Source: Knoellia sp. p5-6-4 | GTDB taxonomy: Bacteria; Actinomycetota; Actinomycetes; Actinomycetales; Dermatophilaceae | Length of the DNA: 64,000 nucleotides | Reading direction: 5' to 3' | NCBI RefSeq assembly: GCF_029222705.1 | Contig: NZ_JARGZF010000002.1 | Location: 744,001 to 808,000 of the forward strand | In this document: piece by piece, positions 11,390 through 20,554 of the stretch | How the letters are laid out: every line of letters begins with the position of its first letter | Position numbering within the stretch: the first letter of the stretch is position 1 | Translations under genes and position numbers: made by a program | Notes under the pieces: generated by a model | Database searches by the model: none | What the model saw: the letters and a program-made list of their open reading frames with translations, nothing else | Told to the model about the DNA's origin: nothing

Positions 11390-11782
11390 GTGCGGGCCGT
11401 GGCGCCCCTCCGCGGGCGCCCCGGCCGCCTCGTCGAGCTCGGCCAGCAGGCGCTTCGGGGCCACCGAGCGCCAGGCGTCGTCGACGATCTCCTCGACGCG
11501 ATCCCAGTCGACGTCCGCGACGTCGAGGTAGATGCCCACCCAGCCGCGGGTGCCCACGTAGGGCGGGCGGAAGTAGCGCGTCGGGTCCTCGGCGACGAGC
11601 GCCTCCTGCGCACCGTCGGGCGCCGCCGCCCAGAAGGCCTCGCGGTCGTCGTGGTGGTGGTCGGCATACATGACGAAGGACATCCGGCCGCCGGCGAACC
11701 AGGTGGGCTCACCGTGGCTCGTCCGCTCCTCGGTGGCCGGGAAGGCGGTGCAGAGCCCTCGCACCCGCTCCAGCGGCGTCAT
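11387..11782 (-). CDS. MmcQ/YjbR-family protein
   Basis: Small 131-residue cytoplasmic protein of the YjbR/MmcQ fold, recognised from CTAFPATEERTSHGEPTWF near the N-terminus and RYFRPPYVGTRGWVGIYLD in the middle. Relatives are described as possible DNA-binding or CyaY-like proteins, but no function is established. The ATG at 11782 (MTPLERVRGL) was chosen because the 48-residue upstream extension of the frame is basic and unlike the family. It is the first gene of a probable operon with the MetE-like protein and the DMT transporter. Confidence 0.78.
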   Translation of the reverse strand: MTPLERVRGLCTAFPATEERTSHGEPTWFAGGRMSFVMYADHHHDDREAFWAAAPDGAQEALVAEDPTRYFRPPYVGTRGWVGIYLDVADVDWDRVEEIVDDAWRSVAPKRLLAELDEAAGAPAEGRHGPH

Positions 11783-12061
11783 CGGCGTGCCCCACCGACG
11801 CGCTGCCCGGCGCGGGCCATCACCAGCCTCACGGTGTCGAGCGTATCGGCTCGGACGTCGAGAACCGGCCCCTGCGGTACGCCCTTCGTCGACGACTCCA
11901 GCCGAAGGCGTAGGCACGATGCCCATCGACGTACAGCCACCGTTCTAGGGCCGTCCCGTCTGCGTAGCCCCTTCGGGTCAACTTCGCCCCAATGCCTTCC
12001 CCTGCCCCCCGACCGCACGGTCAGGATGGGGAAGGGCGCCGGACGTTCGGAGGGGAGCAGC

Positions 12062-13474
12062 ATGCGACAGACGGCGATTGCAGTGGCCGCGGCCGCCGGG
12101 TTCGCGCTGCTGGTCATCACCCAGATCCCTCAGGGAGAGCCGGTCAGCAGCGCCGAGGGGTCTGCCCCTCAGGCCCGGCCCTGGGTGTGGCAGGACGAGG
12201 GCGCCACTTCGATCCCGCGCCCTCCGGACGGCACGCCCGCAGCATCCGCCGACCCCTACGCGGCCGAGCGCGGCCGAGCGCTCAAGGACGCCTACAGCCT
12301 CGCTGCCTCAGCCGTTCCCACCGGGTGTGGCCTGACGCCGGTCGTGCTGGCTGCCGTCGGTCAGGTCGAGTCCGGCTCGGCCGGGGGCCGGGCGGTCGGG
12401 CCGGACCACCGCCTCGACCCGCCGATCTACGGACCACTGCTCGACGGCGGCTCCCGGGCCGCGGTCCCGGACACCGACGGGGGGTCCTTCGACGGCAGCA
12501 AGGAGTGGGACCGCTCCATGGGCTTGATGCAGATGCTGCCCGACACGTGGTGGGCCGTGGGGGTCGACGGAGACGGTGACAGCCTGGCCGACCCCCAGAA
12601 CGTCTACGACGCGGCCCTCGCGGTCGGTCGCCACCTCTGCGACGGCGGCCGAAGCCTCGCCAGCACCACCGGCCTTCGAGAGGCCGTCTACGCCTACCGC
12701 GGCTCCGCCGGGTACGTCGAGGCGGTGCTGGACTGGGTGCAGTACTTCACGGCCCACGGCCTGGAGTCGCTCGGTGACGTCGGCACCTCCGCACCGCCCG
12801 AGGTCAGGGCCGCGGAGCTCGACGCCCCCACGGTGGTGGCCGCCATGCCCGGACAGCCCACCGTCACCGCCGAACCGGCCGGTGCTGTGGACGTCGCGGC
12901 GCTCCTGCCTCCGAGCCTGACCAACACGCGTGGCTCCGGCTCGTTCACCGTGGCTCGGCCGAGGAGCACCTCCTCGACGACCAGCGGCAGCACGGCTCGC
13001 CCGGCCACGACGACGACCACCCCACCCCGCCCGTCCAACATGCCGACGACCACCACCCCGCCGCTGCCCACCACGACGACCCCACCGCCGACCACCACCA
13101 CGCCACCACCGACCACCACCACGCCGCTGCCCACCACGACGACGCCGTTGCCCACCACGACCACGACCGTCCCGCCGCCCGTGACGACGACCAACCCTCC
13201 GACGACGACGGACCCGCCACCTCCGCCGACCACCACCAGCGACCCGCCGCCACCACCCCCCACGACCACCAGCGACCCGCCGCCACCACCACCGAGCACC
13301 ACCAGCGACCCGCCGCCACCACCACCGAGCACCACCAGCGACCCGCCGCCACCACCACCGAGCACCACCAGCGACCCGCCGCCACCTCCCCCCACGACCA
13401 CCAGCGAGCCGCCGCCCACGACGACGGAACCGAGCACCACGTCGTACTCCGCGACCACGACGACGACGCCCTGA
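12062..13474 (+). CDS. Secreted MltB-like lytic transglycosylase with Pro/Thr tail
   Basis: Predicted secreted peptidoglycan-cleaving enzyme of 470 residues. A signal segment (about 5-25) is followed by a lysozyme-like domain with the catalytic glutamate in VGQVESG (E103), then MGLMQMLPDTWW and a DGDGDSLADPQNVYDAA segment typical of the MltB/SLT family, and an AVYAYRGSAGYV helix. From about residue 320 the tail is almost only Pro, Thr, Ser and Asp, with an 11-residue unit (SDPPPPPPSTT) repeated; such tails span or bind the wall. The ATG at 12062 has GGAGGGGAG upstream. The open frame continues far upstream, but only as shadow of minus-strand genes. Confidence 0.88.
   Translation: MRQTAIAVAAAAGFALLVITQIPQGEPVSSAEGSAPQARPWVWQDEGATSIPRPPDGTPAASADPYAAERGRALKDAYSLAASAVPTGCGLTPVVLAAVGQVESGSAGGRAVGPDHRLDPPIYGPLLDGGSRAAVPDTDGGSFDGSKEWDRSMGLMQMLPDTWWAVGVDGDGDSLADPQNVYDAALAVGRHLCDGGRSLASTTGLREAVYAYRGSAGYVEAVLDWVQYFTAHGLESLGDVGTSAPPEVRAAELDAPTVVAAMPGQPTVTAEPAGAVDVAALLPPSLTNTRGSGSFTVARPRSTSSTTSGSTARPATTTTTPPRPSNMPTTTTPPLPTTTTPPPTTTTPPPTTTTPLPTTTTPLPTTTTTVPPPVTTTNPPTTTDPPPPPTTTSDPPPPPPTTTSDPPPPPPSTTSDPPPPPPSTTSDPPPPPPSTTSDPPPPPPTTTSEPPPTTTEPSTTSYSATTTTTP
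13238..13402 (+). repeat. 33-bp tandem repeats encoding the Pro/Ser/Thr tail
   Basis: Five in-frame 33-base units start at 13238, 13271, 13304, 13337 and 13370. The middle units are almost identical; the outer ones vary at a few bases. A related partial unit begins at 13403. Copy number is likely to vary by slippage. Confidence 0.9.
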
Positions 13475-13535
13475 GGTCGTGCCTGGCGCCGGCCCGGACG
13501 GCGGCCCGGACAGCTCCGACAGACAGACCGACCGG

Positions 13536-14621
13536 TCAGCGCTGCAGTGAGGCCGACCTGATCGTCGCGGAGCCCACCACTCGCGTGCCCTCGTAGAGGA
13601 CCACGGACTGCCCGGGGGCCACGCCGCGAATCCGCTCGGCGAGCCGCACCTCGACGCGGTCACCGTCGGCCCAGGCCGTGGCCGGGACCTCCTCGCCGTG
13701 GGCGCGCAACTGCGCCCCCACCTCGATGACGCCCTCGGGCGCCGGGCCGCACCAGCGGGCGTGGTCGCCGGTGACGGCGTTGACGCCGAGCAGGTCGGCG
13801 GTGCCGACCACGACGGTGTTGGTGCGCGCGTCGACGTCGACGACGTAGCGGGGCCGCCCGTCCTGGCTGTGCCTGGGAAGGCCGAGCCCGCGGCGCTGGC
13901 CCACCGTGTAGCCGTAGGCCCCGGCGTGGGCGCCGACGACCTGGCCCGACTCCGCGTCGACGATGTCCCCCGGCTGCTCGCCGAGCCGCTCGGTGAGCCA
14001 CCCGCGGGTGTCGCCGTCGGCGATGAAGCAGATGTCGTGAGAGTCGGGCTTCGAGGCGACGTAGAAGCCGCGCTCCTTCGCCTCGGCGCGGATCTGCGGC
14101 TTGGTCGTGTCACCGAGGGGGAAGAACGAGCGGGCCAGCTGATCGGCGCTCAGCACCCCGAGCACGTAGGACTGGTCCTTGGCGCGGTCGACGGCCCGGT
14201 GCAGCTCGCGGCCCCCGCCGGGCCGCTCGACCACCTGGGCGTAGTGGCCCGTGGCCACGGCGTCGAACCCCAGGGCGAGCGCCTTGTCGAGGAGGGCTGC
14301 GAACTTGATCTTCTCGTTGCAGCGCAGGCAGGGGTTCGGCGTGCGGCCAGCGGAGTACTCGGCGACGAAGTCCTCGACGACGTCGCGCCTGAACCGGGCT
14401 GCCATGTCCCAGACGTAGAACGGGATTCCGAGCACGTCGGCCACGCGTCGGGCGTCGCCTGCGTCCTCGATCGTGCAGCACCCCCGAGCGCTCTCCCGCA
14501 GCGTGGCTGCGCTCTGCGACAGCGCCAGGTGCACGCCGACGACCTCGTGGCCGGTCTCGAGCATCCTGGCCGCAGCGACGGCCGAGTCCACTCCGCCGCT
14601 CATCGCGGCGACGACGCGCAT
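13536..14621 (-). CDS. mnmA: tRNA 2-thiouridylase MnmA
   Basis: Thiolates U34 of Lys, Glu and Gln tRNAs using sulfur from a cysteine desulfurase. The 361-residue protein starts [20 protein letters not shown], containing the PP-loop SGGVDS that adenylates the uridine. The catalytic cysteine pair lies in [12 protein letters not shown] and [11 protein letters not shown]. The ATG at 14621 shares its A with the TGA of iscS (TGATG), so translation is coupled; the frame upstream is shadow sequence. Pairing with the desulfurase matches the known sulfur-relay partnership and the mycobacterial order (trmU next to iscS-like). Confidence 0.96.
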   Translation of the reverse strand: MRVVAAMSGGVDSAVAAARMLETGHEVVGVHLALSQSAATLRESARGCCTIEDAGDARRVADVLGIPFYVWDMAARFRRDVVEDFVAEYSAGRTPNPCLRCNEKIKFAALLDKALALGFDAVATGHYAQVVERPGGGRELHRAVDRAKDQSYVLGVLSADQLARSFFPLGDTTKPQIRAEAKERGFYVASKPDSHDICFIADGDTRGWLTERLGEQPGDIVDAESGQVVGAHAGAYGYTVGQRRGLGLPRHSQDGRPRYVVDVDARTNTVVVGTADLLGVNAVTGDHARWCGPAPEGVIEVGAQLRAHGEEVPATAWADGDRVEVRLAERIRGVAPGQSVVLYEGTRVVGSATIRSASLQR

Positions 14622-15808
14622 CAGCTCGCCACCCCTGCAGCCCGCCGGGCCCGTTCCACCGCACCCGGCAGTGCCGCGAGGACCGCGTCGACGTCGGCGT
14701 CGCTCGACGTGTGGCCGAGCGTCAGCCGCAGGGCGCCGCGCGCCTCCTGCTCGGGGACCCCCATGGCGAGCAGCACGTGGCTGGGCTGCGGGACGCCGGC
14801 CTGGCACGCCGAGCCCGTGGAGCACTCGACGCCTGCGGCGTCGAGCAGGTAGAGCAGGGAGTCACCCTCGCAACCGGGCACGAGGAGGTGCGCGTTGCCG
14901 GGAAGGCGCCGCGTGCGGTCGCCAGGCTCCCAGGCGCCGCTCACCGTGATCCCGTAGCCGAGGTCGAGGGCGGAGCTGATCAGGCGGTCGCGCAGGTCGA
15001 CGACGCGGGCCGACTCCTCCTCCAAGCGGGCTACGGCCTCCTCGACGGCGACGGCGAACCCGCGGATGGCGGGTGCGTCGAGCGTGCCGCTGCGGACGTG
15101 CCGCTCCTGGCCTCCGCCGTGGCTCTGCGCCACCAACCGCATGCTGCGCTTGACGACGAGGGCACCCACTCCGAGCGGTCCGCCGACCTTGTGCCCCGTG
15201 ATGGTCATGAGGTCGAGGTCGCTGCCGGCGAAGTCGACCGGGAGGTGTCCGAGCGCCTGGACGGCGTCGCTGTGCACCGGTATGCCGTGCGCGTGGGCGA
15301 CCCGGGCGATCTCGCGCACCGGCTGCACCGTGCCGACCTCGTTGTTGGCCCACATCACGCTGACGAGCGCGACCGTGTCGGGGTCCTCCGCGATGGCGGC
15401 ACGGACGGCGTCGGCGCTGATGACCCCCAGCGGGTCGGGCTCGACCCAGGTGACCGTGGCGCCCTCGCGCGCGACGAGGTGCTCCACGCAGTCGAGCACG
15501 GCGTGGTGCTCGACGCCGCTCACGACGAGCCTGGTGCAGGCAGGGTCCTGGTCGCGACGGGCGAGGTAGGCGCCCTTGACGGCGAGGTTGTCGGACTCCG
15601 TCCCCCCCGAGGTGAAGACGACCTCCGACGGGCGGGCGCCGATCGCCCTCGCGAGCCGCTCCCTGGACTCCTCCACCACCCTGCGCGCAGCCCGGCCGGC
15701 GGTGTGCAGGGACGAGGCGTTGCCCGTGACGGCGAGCTGCTCGGCCATGGCCGCGACTGCCGACGGCAGCATCGGCGTCGTGGCGGCGTGGTCGAGGTAG
15801 GCAGTCAC
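14621..15808 (-). CDS. iscS: Cysteine desulfurase (IscS/NifS type)
   Basis: PLP enzyme releasing sulfur from cysteine as an enzyme persulfide, here most likely feeding MnmA. It has 395 residues from GTG 15808 ([13 protein letters not shown]). The PLP lysine is in [10 protein letters not shown] (about residue 207) and the catalytic cysteine in [12 protein letters not shown] (about 329); the short loop and SACQ sequence fit the class I desulfurases. An upstream TTG (15814) is in frame, but TAGACT six bases before the GTG indicates a leaderless start at 15808. It overlaps mnmA by one base. It could also supply Fe-S assembly, but no isc/suf scaffold gene is nearby. Confidence 0.94.
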   Translation of the reverse strand: MTAYLDHAATTPMLPSAVAAMAEQLAVTGNASSLHTAGRAARRVVEESRERLARAIGARPSEVVFTSGGTESDNLAVKGAYLARRDQDPACTRLVVSGVEHHAVLDCVEHLVAREGATVTWVEPDPLGVISADAVRAAIAEDPDTVALVSVMWANNEVGTVQPVREIARVAHAHGIPVHSDAVQALGHLPVDFAGSDLDLMTITGHKVGGPLGVGALVVKRSMRLVAQSHGGGQERHVRSGTLDAPAIRGFAVAVEEAVARLEEESARVVDLRDRLISSALDLGYGITVSGAWEPGDRTRRLPGNAHLLVPGCEGDSLLYLLDAAGVECSTGSACQAGVPQPSHVLLAMGVPEQEARGALRLTLGHTSSDADVDAVLAALPGAVERARRAAGVAS

Positions 15809-15820
15809 CCGCAAAGTCTA
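15809..15820 (-). promoter_or_regulatory. Leaderless-type promoter of iscS-mnmA
   Basis: Minus-strand TAGACT (15820-15815), then TTGCGG, then the GTG start. Confidence 0.5.
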
Positions 15821-15994
15821 CGTGGCGGCCCCCGACGCCCGACGTGGCGCGAAGCTGCGGGACCGCACCGCCCGACTGCTCGTCCGCCGACGCTGACCGT
15901 TCCTTGACGGTGGAGGCCGTAACCCGCCGTGCGTGGGTCTCGTTGGCCGTGGGAGTGAGCGGCACCGTCGCCGCCCCGTCCCCGAGAGGAACCC

Positions 15995-17485
15995 ATGCGC
16001 ACCGTGAAGAGACCCGCCGCCGTCGCGGCCGCCGGCCTGACCCTCCTGGCCCTGGCGGCCCCCGCGTCAGGCTCCGTGCTGCCCGGCGGCAGCGCGCTTG
16101 CCCCGGTCCAGCCCTGGCTGGCCCAGCAGCTGGACGTGCTGGGCGCAGCCTCCCCCACCACGGTGCTCGTGCACGGCACGGACCTCGCCGCCGCGAAGGA
16201 CGCCGTGCGCGCGGCGGGCCTCACGACCAGGACGACCTTCGACCGCATCGGCGTGGTCGTGGCGACGGGTCTGCCCGCGCAGGTCGAGCTGGTCCGCAGC
16301 CAGCCCGGGGTCACCTACGTCGAGGGCAACCAGCCCATCGAGCTCTCCATGGCCACGTCGAACACCGCGACCCGGGGCGCCGAGGCCCGCACCACGCTCA
16401 CCGGTGCGGACGGCACCTCCCTCGACGGCAAGGGTGTCTCCGTCGCCGTCATCGACTCCGGTGTGGATCCCAGCCACCCCTTCCTGGCCAACGAGGACGG
16501 CTCGTCGGCAGTGGTGAAGAACATGAAGGTGGTCTGCGAACCCCTGACCGAGACGGCCTGCACCGTGCAGGACGCCGGGTCGCTCGACACCGACACCACC
16601 GCCGCCGGCGGGCACGGCATGCACGTGAACGGCACGGTTGCCGGCCGTGACGTCACGCTCTCGGACGGCACGAAGATGCACGGCGCCGCCCCGGGCGCCA
16701 ACCTGGTCAGCCTCAGCACGGGCGCGGTGCTCTTCATCGTCGGGGCCGACGCGGCCCTCAACTGGGTGCTCGAGAACCACGACGCACCCTGTGGCGAGGG
16801 GGTCCCGGCAGCGCAGTGCCCGCCGATCAAGGTGACCTCGAACTCCTACGGCCCGAGCGGTGGCGGTGAGTTCGACGCGAACTCGGCCACGGTCAAGCTG
16901 CAGCGTGAGCTGGTGAAGGAGGGCGTGGTCACGGTCTGGGCCAACGGCAACGACGGCGGCGACGGCTCCGAGAGCATGTCCAACCCGCCCGGCATGGACC
17001 CGACCCCCGGCATCATCAGCGTGGCTTCCTACTTCGACCAGAACACCGGCACCCGCGACGGCGTGGTGTCGGACTTCTCCTCCCGCGGCAAGGAGGGCGA
17101 CCTCGCGACCTACCCCGACATCTCGGCCCCGGGTGAGGACATCACCTCCTCGTGCCGGATCACCATGCCGATCTGCTCCACCGGCCTCGACCCGCAGGAG
17201 GGGGGCGACTACAACACCATCAGCGGTACCTCGATGGCGACGCCCCACATCTCCGGCATCGTCGCGCAGCTGTTCCAGGCCAACCCCGGGGCGACCCCGG
17301 CCCAGATCGAGGCGGCCATCGAGTCCACGGCCTACAAGTTCACCGACGGCGCCCCCTACGAGGGTGGCGACCCCAACGGGACGACCTCCTTCGACAAGGG
17401 CCACGGCCTCGTCGACGTCGTGGCCGCGGCCACCGCGGTGAGGGGCACGGCCTCGACCTCCTCGGCCAAGCGGAAGCGCCGCTGA
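15995..17485 (+). CDS. Secreted subtilisin-like serine protease (S8)
   Basis: Extracellular protease of 496 residues. The parts are a signal peptide (1 to about 26, ending PASGS), an I9-type inhibitory propeptide (about 50-115), and an S8 catalytic domain with the triad Asp154 (AVIDSGVD), His207 (GGHGMHVNG) and Ser413 (SGTSMATPH), plus the oxyanion-hole Asn in WANGNDG. The C-terminus ends in a basic KRKRR tail with no anchor. GHGMHVNG replaces the common GHGTHVAG but keeps the histidine. The start ATG has GAGAGG upstream. It diverges from iscS and ends at a strong terminator, so it is monocistronic. Confidence 0.94.
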   Translation: MRTVKRPAAVAAAGLTLLALAAPASGSVLPGGSALAPVQPWLAQQLDVLGAASPTTVLVHGTDLAAAKDAVRAAGLTTRTTFDRIGVVVATGLPAQVELVRSQPGVTYVEGNQPIELSMATSNTATRGAEARTTLTGADGTSLDGKGVSVAVIDSGVDPSHPFLANEDGSSAVVKNMKVVCEPLTETACTVQDAGSLDTDTTAAGGHGMHVNGTVAGRDVTLSDGTKMHGAAPGANLVSLSTGAVLFIVGADAALNWVLENHDAPCGEGVPAAQCPPIKVTSNSYGPSGGGEFDANSATVKLQRELVKEGVVTVWANGNDGGDGSESMSNPPGMDPTPGIISVASYFDQNTGTRDGVVSDFSSRGKEGDLATYPDISAPGEDITSSCRITMPICSTGLDPQEGGDYNTISGTSMATPHISGIVAQLFQANPGATPAQIEAAIESTAYKFTDGAPYEGGDPNGTTSFDKGHGLVDVVAAATAVRGTASTSSAKRKRR

Positions 17486-17521
17486 GGCCCCCGAGCCACT
17501 CCTGGCCCCGTCCACGGCAAG

Positions 17522-17551
17522 GCGGCCCCGGACGAGATCGTCCGGGGCCGC
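17522..17551 (+). terminator. Terminator of the subtilase gene
   Basis: A perfect 13-bp stem (17522-17534 with 17539-17551, GCGGCCCCGGACG) closes on the tetraloop AGAT. Confidence 0.85.
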
Positions 17552-17633
17552 TCTGCGTGTCCCGGTCGCATGACGCGCGACGGCGGCACACCCGTCCTAG
17601 CCTGAGTAGGACCCGGCCACCCAAGGGGGAACC

Positions 17634-17945
17634 ATGGCAGCAGATCCGGCCGTCGCAGCACCCGTCACAGCACCCGTCACCGCACCTGGCTCCGTGAACC
17701 CGCTGGCCTGGCGCAACGCCCTCGTCAGCGCCGCGGCGCTCTGGGTGGGGGTGGTGCTCGTCCTGCTGGTCCTGAACCGCCCCTACACCGCACTCACCTA
17801 CATCGGCCCGCTCCTGCTGTGCGGCGGGGTGATGGCGCTGGTCGCCCGACGGTTGCCGGTGCGGGTGCCCCTCGCCGTCTACCCCGTGGTCGTGCTGGGC
17901 CTCGCGACGGTGCTGAACGCGCCCGTGCTCGACCTGGTGTTCTAG
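17634..17945 (+). CDS. Small membrane protein of unknown function
   Basis: The 103-residue protein has an Ala/Pro/Val-rich N-terminus (1-22) with a duplicated VTAPVTAP, then three hydrophobic segments at about 27-46, 52-68 and 76-95. No family was recognised. The ATG has AGGGGGA seven bases upstream, and TAGCCT at 17598-17603 could be the -10. It sits alone between two terminators, next to etfA but on the opposite strand. Confidence 0.72.
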   Translation: MAADPAVAAPVTAPVTAPGSVNPLAWRNALVSAAALWVGVVLVLLVLNRPYTALTYIGPLLLCGGVMALVARRLPVRVPLAVYPVVVLGLATVLNAPVLDLVF

Positions 17946-18016
17946 CGATCCATCGGCGGCGCGAAGCACCCCCAGCCCCGCTGGTGGGCCGACGTGGGCC
18001 CGGGCGCCGACGCGAG

Positions 18017-18054
18017 GAGCCCCCGTATGCCGCGTCGGCGGCATACGGGGGCTC
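18017..18054. terminator. Bidirectional terminator carrying an inverted GTATGCC pair
   Basis: A perfect 17-bp stem (18017-18033 with 18038-18054) closes on GTCG between the convergent membrane-protein gene and etfA. Each arm contains CCCCGTATGCCGC, so the stem is built from two inverted copies of the window-wide GTATGCCG motif. Confidence 0.9.
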
Positions 18055-18086
18055 GTTCGGTGTGCGGGCCGGTCAGCGCTGCGTCA

Positions 18087-19046
18087 TCAACCCCGTGCGG
18101 CCTTGACGGCCTCGGTGGCCTGCGGCAGCACCGAGAACAGGTCGCCGACGACGCCGAAGTCGACGAGCTCGAAGATCGGCGCCTCCTCGTCCTTGTTGAT
18201 GGCGACGATCGTCTTGGACGTCTGCATACCGGCCCGGTGCTGGATGGCACCGGAGATGCCGCACGCGACGTACAGCTGCGGGGAGACCTGCTTGCCGGTC
18301 TGGCCGACCTGGCTGGTGTGCGGGTACCAGCCGGCGTCGACCGCGGCACGCGAGGCGCCCACAGCAGCGCCGAGGGAGTCGGCGAAGTCCTCGACCTTGG
18401 AGAAGTCACCGCCGGTGCCACGGCCACCGGAGACCACGATCGCGGCCTCGGTGAGCTCGGGACGGCCGGTGGCCTCCTTGGGCTTGGACTCGGTGATCCT
18501 CGCGGCCTTCGCGGCGTCGGAGATGCTCACCTCGACGACCTCGTCGGCGGCCGCACCGGCGGCCTCCTCGGGGGCGGCCGAGTTCGGCTTCACGGTGACG
18601 ATCGGGGTGCCCTTGGTGACGGTGGCCTTGACCGTGTAGGAGCCGGCGAAGACGGACTGGGTGGTGGAGACGCCACCGCCCTCCCCCGCCTGCACGTCGA
18701 CGGCGTCGGTGATCAGGCCCGACCCGGTCTTGATGGCCAGGCGGGCGGCCACCTCCTTGCCGGCGCTGTTGCTCGGGATGAGCACGGCGGCGGGCGAGGT
18801 CTTCTCGACGAGCTGGGCGAGCACCTCGGCCTGCGGCGCGACGAGGTGGTCGGTGACGTCGGCGGACTCGATGCGGTAGACCTTTTCGGCGCCGTAGCGG
18901 GCCAACGTCTCCTTGGCGGCCTCGAAGCCGTCGCCGATGAAGACGGCGGAGGGCTCGCCGAGGCGGCGGGCGATGGTCAGCAGCTCGGAGGTCGTCTTGC
19001 GGACGGTCCCGTTGGCGTGGTCGACCAGGACGAGAACTTCAGCCAT
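18087..19046 (-). CDS. etfA: Electron transfer flavoprotein alpha subunit
   Basis: FAD-binding subunit of the heterodimeric ETF that carries electrons from acyl-CoA dehydrogenases to the respiratory chain. The 319-residue protein has the N-terminal domain ([19 protein letters not shown]) and the C-terminal FAD domain with SGGRGTGG, the [10 protein letters not shown] loop and [23 protein letters not shown] 19046 has an AGAGAGG ribosome binding site. It lies 30 bases after etfB and forms an operon with it. The fixAB-like pair beside iscS and a GH57 gene matches the mycobacterial neighbourhood. Confidence 0.97.
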   Translation of the reverse strand: MAEVLVLVDHANGTVRKTTSELLTIARRLGEPSAVFIGDGFEAAKETLARYGAEKVYRIESADVTDHLVAPQAEVLAQLVEKTSPAAVLIPSNSAGKEVAARLAIKTGSGLITDAVDVQAGEGGGVSTTQSVFAGSYTVKATVTKGTPIVTVKPNSAAPEEAAGAAADEVVEVSISDAAKAARITESKPKEATGRPELTEAAIVVSGGRGTGGDFSKVEDFADSLGAAVGASRAAVDAGWYPHTSQVGQTGKQVSPQLYVACGISGAIQHRAGMQTSKTIVAINKDEEAPIFELVDFGVVGDLFSVLPQATEAVKAARG

Positions 19047-19076
19047 GTCTGTGTACCTCTCTTCTCTCTGGCCGGC

Positions 19077-19859
19077 TCAGATGAACTTCTGCGCGGACAG
19101 GAACTCGGCGAGCTTCGTGCCGCCGTCACCCTCGTCGGTGACGATCTGGCCCTGCTCGCGCGGGGGACGCTTGGTGAACGACTCGACCTTGGTCCAGGCC
19201 GCGTCGAGGCCGACCTGCGAGGCGTCGATGCCGAGGTCGGCCAGGCTCCAGGTCTCGACCGGCTTCTTCTTGGCGGCCATGATCCCCTTGAACGAGGGGT
19301 AGCGCGGCTCGTTGATCTGGTCGGTCACCGACACCAGGGCCGGCAGCGAGGCGACGATGGTCTCGGAGGCGGCGTCGCCGTCACGACGGATGGTCACCTG
19401 GCCCGCGTCGATGCTCAGCTCGGAGGCGAAGGTCACCTGCGGAAGGCCGAGGCGCTCGGCGAGCATCGCCGGGACCACGCTCATGGTGCCGTCGGTGGAG
19501 GCCATGCCCGTCAGGACGAGGTCGGCGTCGCCGATCTTCTTGACGGCCTCGGCCAGCACGAGCGAGGTGGCGACGGAGTCGGAGCCGTGGATGGCCTCGT
19601 CGTTGACGTGCACGCCCTTGTGGGCGCCCATCTGGAGGGCCTTCTTCACGGCGTCGGCGGCCTGGTCCGGTCCGACGGTCAGCACGGTGACCTCGCCCTC
19701 GCCGGCCTCGACGATCTTGAGGGCCTCCTCGACGGCGTACTCGTCGAGCTCGGAGAGCAGGCCGTCGACACCCACGCGGTCAGTGGTGTTGTCCGACTCG
19801 TTGAACGTGCGCTCGGACTGTGCGTCCGGCACGTACTTGACGCAGACGACGATGTTCAT
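19077..19859 (-). CDS. etfB: Electron transfer flavoprotein beta subunit
   Basis: AMP-binding partner of EtfA, of the usual 260-residue length from ATG 19859 (MNIVVCVKYVPD). Typical features are LDEYAVEEALKI, TVLTVGPDQAADAVKKALQM and the adenine-nucleotide binding segment VLTGMASTDGTMSVVPAMLA. The ribosome binding site GGAAGAGGA is clear. The in-frame extension to 19997 is not supported by family length. First gene of the etfBA operon. Confidence 0.97.
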   Translation of the reverse strand: MNIVVCVKYVPDAQSERTFNESDNTTDRVGVDGLLSELDEYAVEEALKIVEAGEGEVTVLTVGPDQAADAVKKALQMGAHKGVHVNDEAIHGSDSVATSLVLAEAVKKIGDADLVLTGMASTDGTMSVVPAMLAERLGLPQVTFASELSIDAGQVTIRRDGDAASETIVASLPALVSVTDQINEPRYPSFKGIMAAKKKPVETWSLADLGIDASQVGLDAAWTKVESFTKRPPREQGQIVTDEGDGGTKLAEFLSAQKFI

Positions 19860-19972
19860 GCGTGATCGTCCTCTTCCATGTGAGGGATGAACGGGTGGTG
19901 CTTGGTCGCCGACCATCCTTACAGGGGACCTGTGGTTTCGGCATGCCGCCGTCGCGTGACGCTCAACACGCG

Positions 19973-20008
19973 TGACCACGAGCGTGCCGTGCGTCACGCT
20001 CGTGGTCA
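19973..20008 (-). terminator. Terminator hairpin after the small membrane gene
   Basis: TGACCACGAGCGTG (19973-19986) pairs perfectly over 14 bp with 19995-20008; the loop has 8 bases. It lies 14 bases past the stop of the 20022-20384 gene. Confidence 0.8.
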
Positions 20009-20021
20009 GGGCTTGGCCGCG

Positions 20022-20384
20022 CTACTCCATCCAGAAGACCTCGACGAGCACCACGAGGGCGAGCAGCACCGGGAAGAGCGCGAGCGGCAGCCACAGGAAC
20101 CTGCGGGCCTCGTGCCTCAGCTTCGCGACGATGCCCATGAGGAACGCCACGAGGGATGCCGCCAGGCCACCGAGCAGTGCGACTCCGGCCTGGTAACCGA
20201 CGAAGGTGTCGGAGATGGCCGCGTCACCGCCGACGGCCAGCGCGACAAAGAAGATGGTGTAGGAGAGGACCAGCACGGCCGCCGCCACGGCGGCCACGAC
20301 GACAGCTGCACGCCCCAACCCGGCCGATGCGTGCCGCGGGCCGGCCGTCGGGTTCGTGGGCCCGGGAAGAGGACTCGCTGTCAT
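20022..20384 (-). CDS. Small membrane protein of unknown function
   Basis: The 120-residue protein has a Pro/Thr-rich N-terminus and three hydrophobic segments (about 26-48, 58-80 and 95-116), ending in LVVLVEVFWME. No family was recognised. The ATG at 20384 (MTASPLPGPTNP) has an AGGTGAGGTGAG purine run just upstream; the frame reaches 20510 but the extra part is basic and non-hydrophobic. It is divergent from the GH57 gene (170 bases between starts) and ends at its own terminator. Confidence 0.7.
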   Translation of the reverse strand: MTASPLPGPTNPTAGPRHASAGLGRAAVVVAAVAAAVLVLSYTIFFVALAVGGDAAISDTFVGYQAGVALLGGLAASLVAFLMGIVAKLRHEARRFLWLPLALFPVLLALVVLVEVFWME

Positions 20385-20554
20385 CGAACTCACCTCACCT
20401 GCGTGACTCTTCTCCCTGCAGCACCAGCGTCCGCCCCCGGTTGCAGGTGCCCCAGAGCCGAAGGGCCTCAGCGCGGGCCGTATCCGGGTGCGCGGCTGTC
20501 GCCGGCCCACGAGGCGGGTGTCGCAGTGTGTGGCGTGCGGCAGACTTGCCCCTT

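Noticed and set aside
11783-12061. c-di-AMP (ydaO-type) riboswitch before the transglycosylase
   Set aside because: Only CCTTCCCC/GGGGAAGG pairing is visible; the conserved ydaO core sequences were not found.
13228-13415. CRISPR-like array
   Set aside because: The repeats are contiguous, in frame and encode a Pro/Ser/Thr tail; there are no spacers.
18221-18230. An additional copy of the GTATGCC motif
   Set aside because: The sequence is TGCATAC, one base off, so it was not counted.
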